Assembly (NCBI RefSeq): GCF_001659605.2
Contig: NC_035169.2
Span: forward strand, 17,856,263-17,920,262
Direction of reading: 5' to 3'
DNA length: 64,000 nucleotides
Source of the DNA: Manihot esculenta
Taxonomy: Eukaryota > Streptophyta > Magnoliopsida > Malpighiales > Euphorbiaceae
A program made the position numbers and the translations under genes. Shown piece after piece: positions 35,757 to 46,800 of this stretch. Numbering within the stretch: position 1 is the first letter of the stretch; each line of letters begins with the position of its first letter. The notes beneath the pieces were generated by a model. That model made no database searches. It worked only from the letters and a program-made list of their open reading frames with translations, and was not told the DNA's origin.

Positions 35757-37950
35757 TGTAACGACCCGAAAATCGGACCGCTACCGACGCTAGGATCCAG
35801 ATCGGCTTAAGGCCGCCGGGACCCGTAGCAAGCCTGACATATAACCTGTGAACCTGTCAAATCCCATACATGATCATACATACTCATAAACCTGTAAACT
35901 TTTCCTTTCCATAAACCAAGCTCAACCTGTGCATACTCATAACATAGCATAAACCACACACTGGAGCCCTCATCAAATGCTCCAATGGGGTATCATATCA
36001 TACATAGTCAAGCACAACTTCTAAACCTCAATACATCATCATTACATATCATAACTATATAAAACATTACATTACAGTTTAATCATGTCCACTGCTAGCT
36101 ATTACATAACCATGACTTTACTCTAACCGACCACCTGCTCTATCCTGTACCTGCAAGCCTGGGGGTTAAGGGAGAGGGGTGAGCTAAAAGCCCAGTGAGT
36201 AGAACCATAAAAACATATTAACAACATGCTCTAATGAAATGCATCATAACACAGACAATTCACATAAGGGTTGGGTGAACTTGTCACCAATTAGTCCCAG
36301 CATCATTTGTGCCAGGCCGTAGCATGGGGTCCTGGTCTTCCTGTCATATCATACATTACTTACCATTTCCCCAGGGCCTCCTCTGGGCTTCTGGTCTTTG
36401 AGTCCCATATCCGTGCCAGGCCGTAGAATGGGGTCCTGGTCTTTTATTTCTGTGCCAGGCCGTAGAATGGGGTCCTGGTCTTCCTGTCAGGGACTAATTG
36501 GGTCATCCAACATTCACCCACATCAACAATAAAGAATGCAATGCAACATATTCATGAATTCTAATGCAATCATCCTATTGCATAATCATGATGCATGAAA
36601 CATGATAAACATTCAATTTTTCAATTTAAAAGATTAAGTTTAGTTCCACTCACCTCTGGCTGACTCTGACAACACCGAAGCAGCTGAACTCACTGCTGGG
36701 GTCCTCGGTTCCTCGGGTCTGAACCTACACAGGTGGACTCAAATGAGGGACCAAACATACTAGAACATGACTCTAAAATACTAACCAAAAACTCCCTTAA
36801 AACACCTCAAAACATCATGGAAAAACATGCAAAGGAGGACTGCACAGGGCACTTTCGGCGGCACCTTCGGCGGCTGAAAGTCCCTCCAGAGCCGAAAGTC
36901 AGGCAGGTTCGGCGGCCGAAACTCCCAGACAGAGGCGAAACTCATGCATGTTCGGCGGTACCTTCGGCGGCCGAAACTCCCAGACAGAGACGAAAGTCCT
37001 CTTTCGGGGGCAGGCTTCGGCAGACGAAAGGCTTGCCTCCCAGCCATGTTCGGCGGCCGAAAGTCCTTCGGCTGCCGAACCTGGTTTCTGCCGAAGGGCA
37101 GAAACTTCGGCTCCTCATGCACAAATGCCTCCCAAACCTTCCAAACATGCATTTTTCCTATTCTACAACAAGCATACTCAAGCATACAAGTTCCTATGGG
37201 CTTCAACTAACTTAAACCCCATCTACAACACATCAAGCATCCACATCCAAGCCACATTGTCCACACATGCACAGTAAACCCATAAACTCATACAACCCTA
37301 CACATGCATTTCTACTTCAAGAATCAACTTAAAACTTACTTAAAACATGCAATGAGCTTAAGATTGGCTCTTACCTCTTGAAGATCAAGAGAGAGACGAC
37401 CTAAACTCGGAGATGGGAGAGAGAGAGCTCCTTGAACCTCCAAGCTCCAAAACTCGTTCAAATGCTCAAAAACTTCAAAACAAAGTGGAAACTCATGAAA
37501 ATCTTGAAAGATCTGAAGGAAGAAACTCAAGATTGGTGAGGAATGGCGGAAGGGCTCACCTTGGCCGAAAATGGGGAGAAAGCTCGCCCATTTCGGCTAA
37601 AGGACTCCTTTATAGTGACTGGCCAGGCCACATTCGGGAGCCGAACGTGCCTCTGCAACACATGCAAGTTCGGCGGCCGAACCTGGACTTCCCTCACTTA
37701 TGCCTTTGGGGGCCTAAGGCTCTCCCGAAGTGCAAGCATGTTCGGCGGCCGAACTTGGGTTTCGGCGGCCGAACCTGGGTTTTCCTCCAAGGTTGTTTTC
37801 ATGCAAAAACTCATTTCCATCTTGCTTAAAACCATAAAACACATTAAAACATTTTATGAAAACATGGTTTTACCCTTCTAGAGGTCTCCGACACCCGAGA
37901 TTCCACCGGACGGTAGGAATTCCGATACCGGAGTCTAGCCGGGTATTACA
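35757..37950 (-). repeat. 5' LTR of element G (2194 bp)
   Basis: Runs from tgtaacgacccg to gccgggtattaca. Palindrome clusters at about 36852-37105 and 37660-37775, reverse TATA box (ctttatagtg) near 37608-37617, reverse splice donor near 37371-37380, and tandem gtgccaggccgtag...cctggtctt units at about 36308-36482. Shorter than the F/G shared LTR, as itemised there. Its outer flank is element E. Confidence 0.92.
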
Positions 37951-38637
37951 CACTCAATTCGGAATACCAAATATAGTAATCACCGACAATGGAACTTAGT
38001 TTGCAAGCTCCAAGTTCAAGACTTCTGTAAGAAATGGAAAATTTACTTAAAATTCAGCTCAGCCTATCACCCCCAGACCAATGGTATGACTGAGGTGACT
38101 AACAAGACCATCCTATAGGGTCTAAAGAAAAGACTCGACCAAACTAAGGGCAATTGGCCCGAAGAGTTACTCACATACTATGGGCATACAGAACCACCCC
38201 CAGGACAGGTACAGGAGAAATGTCCTTTTCTCTTGTATATGGGGTCGAGACAGTCATTCCCGTGGAAATCAAAGTAGGCAGCTTCAGGACACAATATTTG
38301 AGATATCAGAAAATCCTGAAGAAATGCATTTCAATTTGGACCGAGCAGAAATTCTGTGAGAAAAGACCACCATCAGAATTGCAATTTACAGAAATAAGAT
38401 TTCCAGAATGTTCAACAGTAAGGTTAGACCACACAGCTTCAATGTAAGGGATCTAGTCCATAAAAGAACACATGTAACGGGTGGCAACGCCGGGTCTAAT
38501 AAGTTAGTCGAGAATTGGAAAAGACCATCCAGGGTCTTTAAGATTATTCACCCAGAGTCATATAAGCTGGCCAAGTTAAACGGTCAAGTCATTCCCCATT
38601 CCTGGAATATCTGTAATCTGAGAAAGTTTTATTAATG
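37951..38637 (+). pseudogene. Element E (Tat/Ogre-type): integrase fragment
   Basis: Translation in shifting frames gives [77 protein letters not shown] and a C-terminus ending in SWNICNLRKFY with a stop at about 38633-38635. These are integrase core and tail motifs of the Tat lineage. It contains a TAG at 37997-37999 (expected CAG), another stop near 38116-38118 and several frameshifts, so it is long dead. It is the same element as 7101-7651: same strand, collinear order, with RNase H and the N-terminal integrase missing between them. Confidence 0.85.
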
Positions 38638-38692
38638 ATAAATTAATAAGGTATTTTCACATGGTATGTTCTTCAGTAACAAGGAACGATGG
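38638..38692 (+). other. Element E sequence between pol end and solo LTR D
   Basis: Short A/T-rich 3' flank of E's pol, ending in gatgg, the 5-bp target duplicated by solo LTR D. Continues at 53074. Confidence 0.7.
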
Positions 38693-39012
38693 TGTAACGA
38701 TCCGAAATCGGACCGCTACTGGCGCTAGGATCAAGATGGACTTAAGGTCGCCGGGACTCGTAGCAAGCCTAGCATACAACCTGTCATACCTGTTAAATCC
38801 CATACATGATCATACATTTTCATAAAAACTTTAAACTTTCCATTCTACCAAGCTTGACCTGTGCATGCACTGAAACTGAATACATAAAACTCCACACTAG
38901 AGCCATCATCAAATGCTCTAGTTGGGTCAACATTACATACATCAAGCTTGGTTTTCAACACATTCATTAAAACATTACATAAAGATCATGTAACAAAAGG
39001 GATTAACCATAA

Positions 39013-41313
39013 TGTAATGACCCGAAAATCGGACCGCTACCGGCGTTAGAATCCAGGTCGGCTTAAGGCCGCCGGGACCCGTAGCAACCCTGACATACAA
39101 CCTGTAAACTTATTCAATCCCATACATGATCAACAACATACATAAAAATTAAAACTTTTTGTTCATTCAAACACCAAACTCAACCTGTACATGTGCTGAA
39201 CATAGACATGATCATAAACATCGACCCCTCTGTGGGATCTCACTAATGCCCCAAAGGCAAATACAACATAAGTTGAGTTGGTTTACATAAACATCATAAA
39301 AGATCTAGGATCATGCATTAAAAGGGATACCTTAAACATAGGTCAAGCACAACCTCTAATCCTCATTATCATTACATTACATAAATACTCATAACTTTAC
39401 ATTTTATCATGTCCACATTCTATCTATTACATACAAATGACTTCAATACTCCTGCTGACCTCCTGGTCTACCCTGTACCTGCAAACCTGGGGAATTTGGG
39501 AGAGGGGTGAGCTACTAGAGCCCAGTGAGCAGAATAATAAAGCATTTAAAACACATGCTATCATGAAATGCATCACATCACAACTAATCATATCAAGGAT
39601 GAACTTGTCACCATTTAGCCCTCTACATAATCCAATCATGCCAGGGGCGTAGTGCAGGCCACACCTGGTCTTTCTCTTATACATAACATAACATACATAA
39701 CCAATGGTGCCGGGGGCGTAGTGCAGGCCACACCCGGTCTTTCTCTTACATAGTGCCAGGGGCGTAGTGCAGGCCACACCTGGACTTCCATATCATATCA
39801 TCACGACATAACATATGAGGGCTAATGGATCATTCAATATTCATCCACATCAACAACATATTATGCAGTGCAACATATTCGTGATTTCTAATGCAAACAA
39901 CCTAAAATATCACATGGCATCCGTGATGCATGAATCATGCTAGAACTGGTTTATTTATTTAAAAGCATAAGAGTTATTCCACTCACCTCTGACTGAAGCT
40001 CTACTGACTCAGAAGCAGCTGAACTCACTGCTGGGGTCCTCGGTTCCTTGGGTCCGAACCTACACAGGTGGACTCAAATGAGGGACCAAACATACATGAA
40101 CATAACTCTAAACTACTCCCCAAAAACCCCCTAGAACATCATGAAACAATCATAGAAAAACATGCAAAAGAAGGCTGGACAGGGCACTTTCGGCGGCAGG
40201 TTCGGCGGCCAAAAGTCTCTCCAGAGCCGAAAGTCAGGCAGGTTCGGCGGCACCTTCGGCGACCGAAACTCCCAGACAGAGACGAAACTCATGCATGTTC
40301 GGCGGCACTTTCGGCGGCCGAAACTCCCAGACAGAGGCGAAAGTCCTCTTTCGGGGGCAAGCTTCGGCAGCCGAATGCTGCCTCCACAAGAGGGTTCGGC
40401 GGCCGAAAGTCCTTTCGGCTGCCGAACCTAGTTTCTCCCAAAGGGCAGAAACTCAGCTCTTCTATGCATACACGCCTCCCATTCCATCCAAACATGCATA
40501 AATCTATTCTACAACACACATACACAAGCATACAAGCTCCTAGGGGCATCAACTATCTAAAACCCCATCTACAACACATCAAACATGCATTTGCAAGCCA
40601 CATTGTTCAAAAACACAACATGAACACTTTACTCCAACATAGCCTAACATGCATTTTTACCCCATAAAACTACTCAAAGCTTACTTAAAACATGCAATGA
40701 GCTTAAGATCGGCTCTTACCTCTTGAAGATCGAGAGAGAGACGACCTAAACTTGGAGATGGGAGATTTCCAACTTCCTTGGGTCTCCAAGCTCAAAACTT
40801 GCTCAAAACATGGAAATCTTCAAAACAAAGCAAAAACTTGTGAAAATCTTGAAAAATTGAAGGAAGAACTCAAGATTCGTGAGGAACGGCGGAGAGCTCA
40901 CCTTGGCCGACAATGGGGAGAAAAGCTCGCCCGTTTTCGGCTAAGGGACCCTTTTATAGTGGCTGGCCAGGCCACGTTCGGGGGCCGAATGTGCCTCCAC
41001 AAGCATGCCATGTTCGGCGGCCGAACTTGAGGTTCGGCGGCCGAACCTGGACTTCCCTCACTTATGCCTTCGGGGGCCTAAGGCACACCCGAAATGCATA
41101 CATGTTCGGCGGCCGAACTTGAGGTTCGGCGGCCGAACCTGGGTTTTCCTCCAAGGTTGTTCTCATACAAAACTCATTTCCTTTCAACTTAAAAACATCA
41201 AATACATTAAAACATTTTATGAAAACATGTTTCTATCCTTCTAGAGGTCTCCGACATCCGAGATTCCGCCGGACGGTAGGAATTCCGATACCAGAGCCTA
41301 GCCGGGTATTACA
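39013..41313 (-). mobile_element. Solo LTR C (2301 bp) inside solo LTR D
   Basis: Runs from tgtaatgacccg to gccgggtattaca and is flanked by cataa (39008-39012 and 41314-41318). No internal region. Contains palindrome clusters at about 40190-40430 and 41010-41140, a reverse TATA box near 40951, a reverse splice donor (cttacctctt, about 40715-40724), and three gtgccaggggcgtagtgcaggcc units at about 39648-39783. It belongs to the same broad family as F/G but with its own repeat-unit sequence. Confidence 0.95.
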
Positions 41314-41396
41314 CATAAACTCTAGGGTCAAGCATAATACTAATTCTCAATACAATTCTATACAATATCTTACATTACATTACATTATCTTTCATG

Positions 41397-43628
41397 TGTA
41401 ATACCCGGCTAGACTCCGGCATCGGAATTCCTACCGTCCGGTGGAATCTCGGATGTCGGAGACCTCTAGAAGGGTAGAATCATGTTTTATAAAAATGTTT
41501 TCATGTTTTAATGGTTTTAAGTATGAAACTAAATGAGTTTTTGCATAAAAATAGCATTGGAGGAAAACCCAGGTTCGGCCGCCGAAAGTCAAGTTCGGCC
41601 GCCGAACATTTGCATGGATGCGGAGGCACATTCGGCCCCCGAACGTGGTCTGGCCAGCCACTATATAAGGGGCACTTAGCCGAAATGGGCGAGCTTTCTC
41701 CCATTTTCGGCCACCGCAAGCTTCCGACTTTCCCTTTGCAAACCTAGTGTTCTTCCTCCAAATCCCCACCATTTTTCTTGAGTTTTAAGCTTGCATTGAA
41801 GGTTTTGAACTTTTGAAACAAGTTTTGGAGCTTTGGGAACTCAGGAGCTCATCTTCTTGGATCTCCAAGTTTAGGTCGTCTCCCTCTCGATCTTCAAGAG
41901 GTAAGAGCCGATCTTAAGCTCCTTATGTGTTTTCAATAAGTTTTATGCTAGATCGATGGGTAGAAATGCATGTTAGGTTATATGTGGAGTTATGGGTTAA
42001 TCTTGATGTCTTGGACAATGTATGTTGTTTTTGTGTGTTTGAAGTGTTGTAGTTGGGGTATTTGATGTTTTGAGGCCCCTAGGAACTTGTATGCATGTTT
42101 TAACTGAGGTATATGCATGATTGGTGAGTTTGGAGGCGAAAATGCATTTGGGAGCCAAGTTTCTGCCCTTCGGCAGAAACCAGGTTCGGCAGCCGAAGGC
42201 ACTTTCGGCCGCCGAACATGGCTGGTGAGGCAGGCCTTTCGGCTGCCGAAGTTGCCCCCGAAGGGAGACTTTCGTCTCTGTCTGGGACTTTCGGCCGCCG
42301 AAGGTGCCGCCGAACATGCATGAGTTTCGTCTCTGTCTGGGAGTTTCGGCCGCCGAAGGTGCCGCCGAACCTGCCTGACTTTCGGCTCTGGAGGGACTTT
42401 CGGCCGCCGAACCTGCCGCCGAAAGTGCCCTGTCCAGCCATTTCTTGCATGTTGTTATGTGATTGTTTCATGATGTTTTAGGGGGTTTTTGGGGAGTATA
42501 TTAGAGCTATGTTTATGTATGTTTGGTCCCTCATTGGAGTCCACCTATGTAGGTTCAGACCCGAGGAACCGAGGACCCCAGCAGTGAGCCAGCTGCTACA
42601 GAGTTTGTCAGAGCTAGCCAGAGGTGAGTGGAATAAACCTTAAGTTTTAGATAAATGAAATATGAATTTTGAGCATGATCCATGCATCATGAATGCCATG
42701 AGATATAATAGGTTGCTTGCATTAGTATTCACGAATATGTTGCATTGCATTTATGATGTTAATGTTGATGTGGATTGGTTATTGGATGACCCTTTAGTCC
42801 TCATATGATATGATTGATGTTATGGCATGTTATGGTATGGAAGTCCAGGTTGTACCCATTCTACGTCCCTGGCACGATGTAAGAGAAAGTCCAGGTTGTA
42901 CCCATTCTACGTCCCTGGCACAGTTGGTCCATATGATATGTTATGATAAGGGAAAGACCGGTTGACCCATTCTACGTCCCGGCACAGTTGGACCTATGTA
43001 GAGGACTATAGGTGACAATACCATCCGAGATGTGATTTGTTGTGATGTGTTGCATTCCATGAAAGCATGAAATTTTAATATATTGTTTTATACTATTCTG
43101 CTCACTGGGCTTTGTAGCTCACCCCTCTCCCCTAACCCCAGATGTGCAGGTACAGGGTAGATCAGAAGGTTAGTCAGAGTTTTGAAGTATGTCTTATGTT
43201 GTAATAGTTAGATTGTGGACATGACGATTGTACTATGATGTAATGTAAAAATATTCAGAATGTTATGTAATGAGGTTATTGAGGATAGAGTTGTGCTTGA
43301 CCATAATGTATTGTTAATCCCTTTTGTCTATACATGATCTTATGTTATGATGTTTATGTAAACTAACTCAACACAGGCTGTTTTGCCTTTAAGGCATGAT
43401 GAGATCCCACAGAGGGACTATGTTATGTATATGATCAGAGTATGTACAGGTTGAGTTAGTTGATGACAGTATGTATGAGGAAAAGTTTTAATTTTGATGC
43501 ATGTTGTTGATCATGTACGGGATTATACAGGTTTACAGGTTATATGTCAGGCTTGCTACGGGTCCCGGCGGCCTTAAGTCGACCCGGATCCTAGCGCCGG
43601 TAGCGGTCCGGATTTCCGGGGCGTTACA
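41397..43628 (+). repeat. 5' LTR of element B (2232 bp)
   Basis: From tgtaatacccgg to gcgttaca. The promoter-proximal palindrome cluster (41575-41645) has lost a 92-bp block present in B's 3' LTR (around 49160-49280) and in A (4962-5090). The ends of the block are direct repeats of ggttcggccgccgaaagtc, so it was probably lost by recombination between repeats. Second palindrome cluster at 42183-42425. Three aagtccagg...ctggcac units at about 42838-42987. Confidence 0.95.
41662..41668 (+). promoter_or_regulatory. TATA box of element B 5' LTR
   Basis: The sequence tatataa in the context ccagccactatataagg, right after the palindrome cluster. Transcription would start near 41690. From there to the splice donor at 41901 I find no ATG, whereas the stretch after the donor has many. 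Confidence 0.75.
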
Positions 43629-43890
43629 GAATGGTATCAGAGCCCTAGGTTCATAGGATCGGACCTAGAGTGTCGGGCTCATAGATGTTCTAGAAGGTCA
43701 AGCACAATAGGAAGGTCATGTCCACTAGGATAGGATGTTGAGTCCTGTCTTGTATAATGATGTGAAATGCCATGATTTTGTGCATGTGCATTAATGATAT
43801 GATATGCTATGTGATGTATGTGATGAAGGTTCATGTGTGCTCACATGAACCATATGATGCTAATGTTTGTATGTTGTGTACTGTTTTCAG
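41901..43890 (+). other. Candidate leader intron of element B
   Basis: Donor caagag-gtaaga at 41901 and acceptor tactgttttcag ending at 43890, 8 nt before the gag ATG at 43899. Removal would take out the upstream ATGs, the second palindrome cluster and the primer-binding site (43632). It would make the gag ATG the first in the message. Equivalent donor sequences occur in every chromovirus LTR of the window (about 5383, 13716, 21118 and 49581 on +; reversed near 10028, 27124, 29741, 37373, 40718 and 52564). No transcript evidence is available. Confidence 0.5.
43632..43644 (+). other. Primer-binding site of element B (tRNA-iMet)
   Basis: TGGTATCAGAGCC, three bases after the 5' LTR. Complementary to the 3' end of initiator tRNA-Met. 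Confidence 0.92.
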
Positions 43891-43898
43891 AAAACAGG

Positions 43899-46800
43899 AT
43901 GAGAGGAACTCGTCGATCTGCACGGTTGACTGGAGTGCCACCTGAGGATGAGGGCACGAGCGCCCGTCCTCCTACATTGCCTAGGGCAATGTCTTGTAGA
44001 GCCAACAGAGAAAGAGTGTCAAGGGACCCTAGAAGGTCTTTTGATGCTAGCAGAAGGGGGACTGATAGAGGAGGAAGTTCTTCAGATGTGAGGGAGGTTA
44101 TGGAAGAGGATCAGAGGAGGGATGGGAACCTGGATGTGAGCATGGAGGAAGAAGGGACAGGGGAGTCTCAGGGAGGCGTTCAGGCCTCGGGGTTTGGTTT
44201 TCCACCCCATTATCCACCCTTCCCACAGGGTTCAGGGTATCCGATGGGAGGTACATCGGATTACTCCAGCTTTCACCCCTACCCTACCTACATGCCTTAT
44301 CCACCTTTCTATCCACCCTACACACAGTACCCAGCTTATCCACCCTCACCCTTCTATCCAAACCCGGCAAACCCCACCTCGGGGAATGCTGCACCTCCAC
44401 CTCCACCACCTACAGAACCAGCAGCCCCAGTTACTCAACCTCCTAGACCTAGCTCAGTTGATGGGAGCAAGGTAAAGATGACAGACTACCTCAAGTTAGA
44501 TGCTCCCAAATACAAGTCAGGGGATGACCCCTTTGAGTATCTGAGAGTGGTGAAGACGATAACTGATGAGCTAGGGGCAAGTGACAGTAGGGCCATTCAG
44601 ATGGCAGGGTTCACTTTAAAGTGCAAGAAGGCACGGGAATGGTTCAAGTGTTATGTGGACCCGAGACTAGACGGTATGACATGGGAGGAATTTGCGAATG
44701 AGTTCGCTGGATGGGCTTTTCCAGACAGTTCTAGAGAACTGAAGATGATTGAGTTTGAGCAACTGAGGCAGTCAGAGCATATGAGTGTAGAGGAGTTCAC
44801 GGATAAATTCTTGGAGCTATTGCCTTTTTCAGGGCAAGCTCTAGATTCAGATACGAAAAAAAAGCTAAGAAATATGTTATGAAGCTGCATTCCAGGTACT
44901 CCTCGTTGGTTCAGTCAGCTGAGAGAGAAAGTTTCCACACTGTGGTGGATATGGCTCGAAGAATGGAGGCAAGTGCTATAGTTGAGGGGTCAGTGAAGCA
45001 GTCAGTGACCCAGTCTTCAGGGGTTAAGACCCCAGGCAGAGGAGGACCAGGGTTCTCTTCTCAGAGTTCAGGCAAGAAGAGGTGGGATAACACCACCAGG
45101 AAGTCGAAGAAGAATAAGTTTTGGAACAAGTTGAAATCCGGTTTGGGATTCGGCGGTGGCTCGAGCTCAGGCTCAGATGGTACAGAATGTCAGAGATGTG
45201 GAAGACCGCACAGGGGAGTGTGTCGAGCTGGGACTAACACATGTTTCAGATGTGGACAGGAGGGACACATGGCTCGGGATTGTCCTAGAGCACCTTTTAT
45301 GGGCCAGCCCCAGCAGACAGCTTCTGGTAGTGTGGCACAGCCAGCAGTTCCAGCCACAACTCAGGGCAGTGGCAGAGGTAGAGGGAGAGGGGCAGCCTCT
45401 TCTTCTGGTTCCCGAGGTGAAGGTCCATCAGCTCCAGCCAGGATCTTCACCATGACACAGCAGGAGGCTAACACATCCAACACCGTGGTGTCAGGTAATC
45501 TCGTCATTGGGTGTTCTGATGTGTATGCATTAATGGACCCGGGTGCATCTCATTCATTTATTGCTCCGAGAGCCGTTGAGAGGTTAGGTCTGATAGTCTC
45601 TGGGTTAGAGTGCCCCCTATGGGTCAGTGGACCCAAATGTGACCCGTCAGTGGCAGTGTCAGTCTGCCAGTACAGTCCAGTTTTTGTTGAGGGAAGATGC
45701 CTCTCCGCCGACCTTGTGGTTCTAGATTTGACAGACTTTGACGTCATTCTAGGGATGGATTGGCTATCTACCCATGGTGCTACCTTGGACTGCAGGGACA
45801 AGGTAGTCAAGTTCAGAGATCAGGACGGGTCAGAGGTCGTCTTCAGAGGAGACAAGAGGGGTACACCTAGAGGTCTGATATCAGCTCTTCAGGCTCGTAG
45901 GTTGCTTAGGAAGGGATGTCAGGGGTACTTAGCTCATGTGAGAGAGCTAGACAATCAGGTCAGGGAGCCGGCCTCGGTGCCAGTTGTCAGAGAGTTTCAG
46001 GATGTCTTTCCTGATGAGCTTCCAGGTTTACCACCTGCTAGGGAGGTAGAGTTCGAGATAGAGTTGGTACCTGGAGCTAGACCGATCTCTATCCCTCCCT
46101 ACAGGATGGCCCCAGCAGAGTTAAAGGAGTTAAAAGAGCAATTGCAAGAGCTGGTAGAAAAGGGTTTCATCCGACAGAGTACCTCACCTTGGGGTGCTCC
46201 GATCTTGTTTGTGAGGAAGAAGGATGGATCCCTTAGACTTTGTATCGACTACAGGCAGTTGAACAAAGTCACTACCAAGAATAGGTACCCATTGCCAAGG
46301 ATCGATGATCTATTCGACCAGCTAGCCGGAGCAGGTTGTTTCTCCAAAATAGATCTAAGATCGGGGTACCATCAGCTAAGGATAAGGGATGAGGATGTGC
46401 CGAAGACAGCCTTCAGGACCAGATATGGGCATTTTGAGTTCCTTGTAATGTCGTTCGGGTTAACCAACGCCCCTGCAGCATTCATGGATCTCATGAACAG
46501 AGTGTTTAATCAATACCTGGATCACTTTGTTATTGTCTTTATAGATGATATCTTAGTGTATTCCAGGAATGCAGAGGAGCATGCCCATCATCTGCGGTTG
46601 GTCTTGCAGACCTTAAGGGAGCATGGCTTATATGCCAAGTTCTCAAAATGTGAGTTCTGGCTGAGGAGCATTTCGTTCTTGGGGCATGTAGTGTCAGAGA
46701 ATGGGATTGAGGTGGACCCCAAGAAGACAGAAACTGTGGCTAACTGGCCTAGACCCACATCAGTGACAGAGATTAGAAGTTTCTTGGGTTTAGCAGGTTA

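Larger units (their letters stand above)
28036..37950 (-). mobile_element. Element G: chromovirus, right member of an F/G tandem
   Basis: Minus-strand element with LTRs at 35757-37950 (5') and 28036-30339 (3'). The 3' LTR is followed not by target sequence but by the 5' leader and gag of a second copy, F, so F and G form an LTR-internal-LTR-internal tandem. The right flank at 37951 (cactc) is element E. The matching left duplication is missing because a deletion joined the gag of F to E's RT at 7651/7652. Confidence 0.9.
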
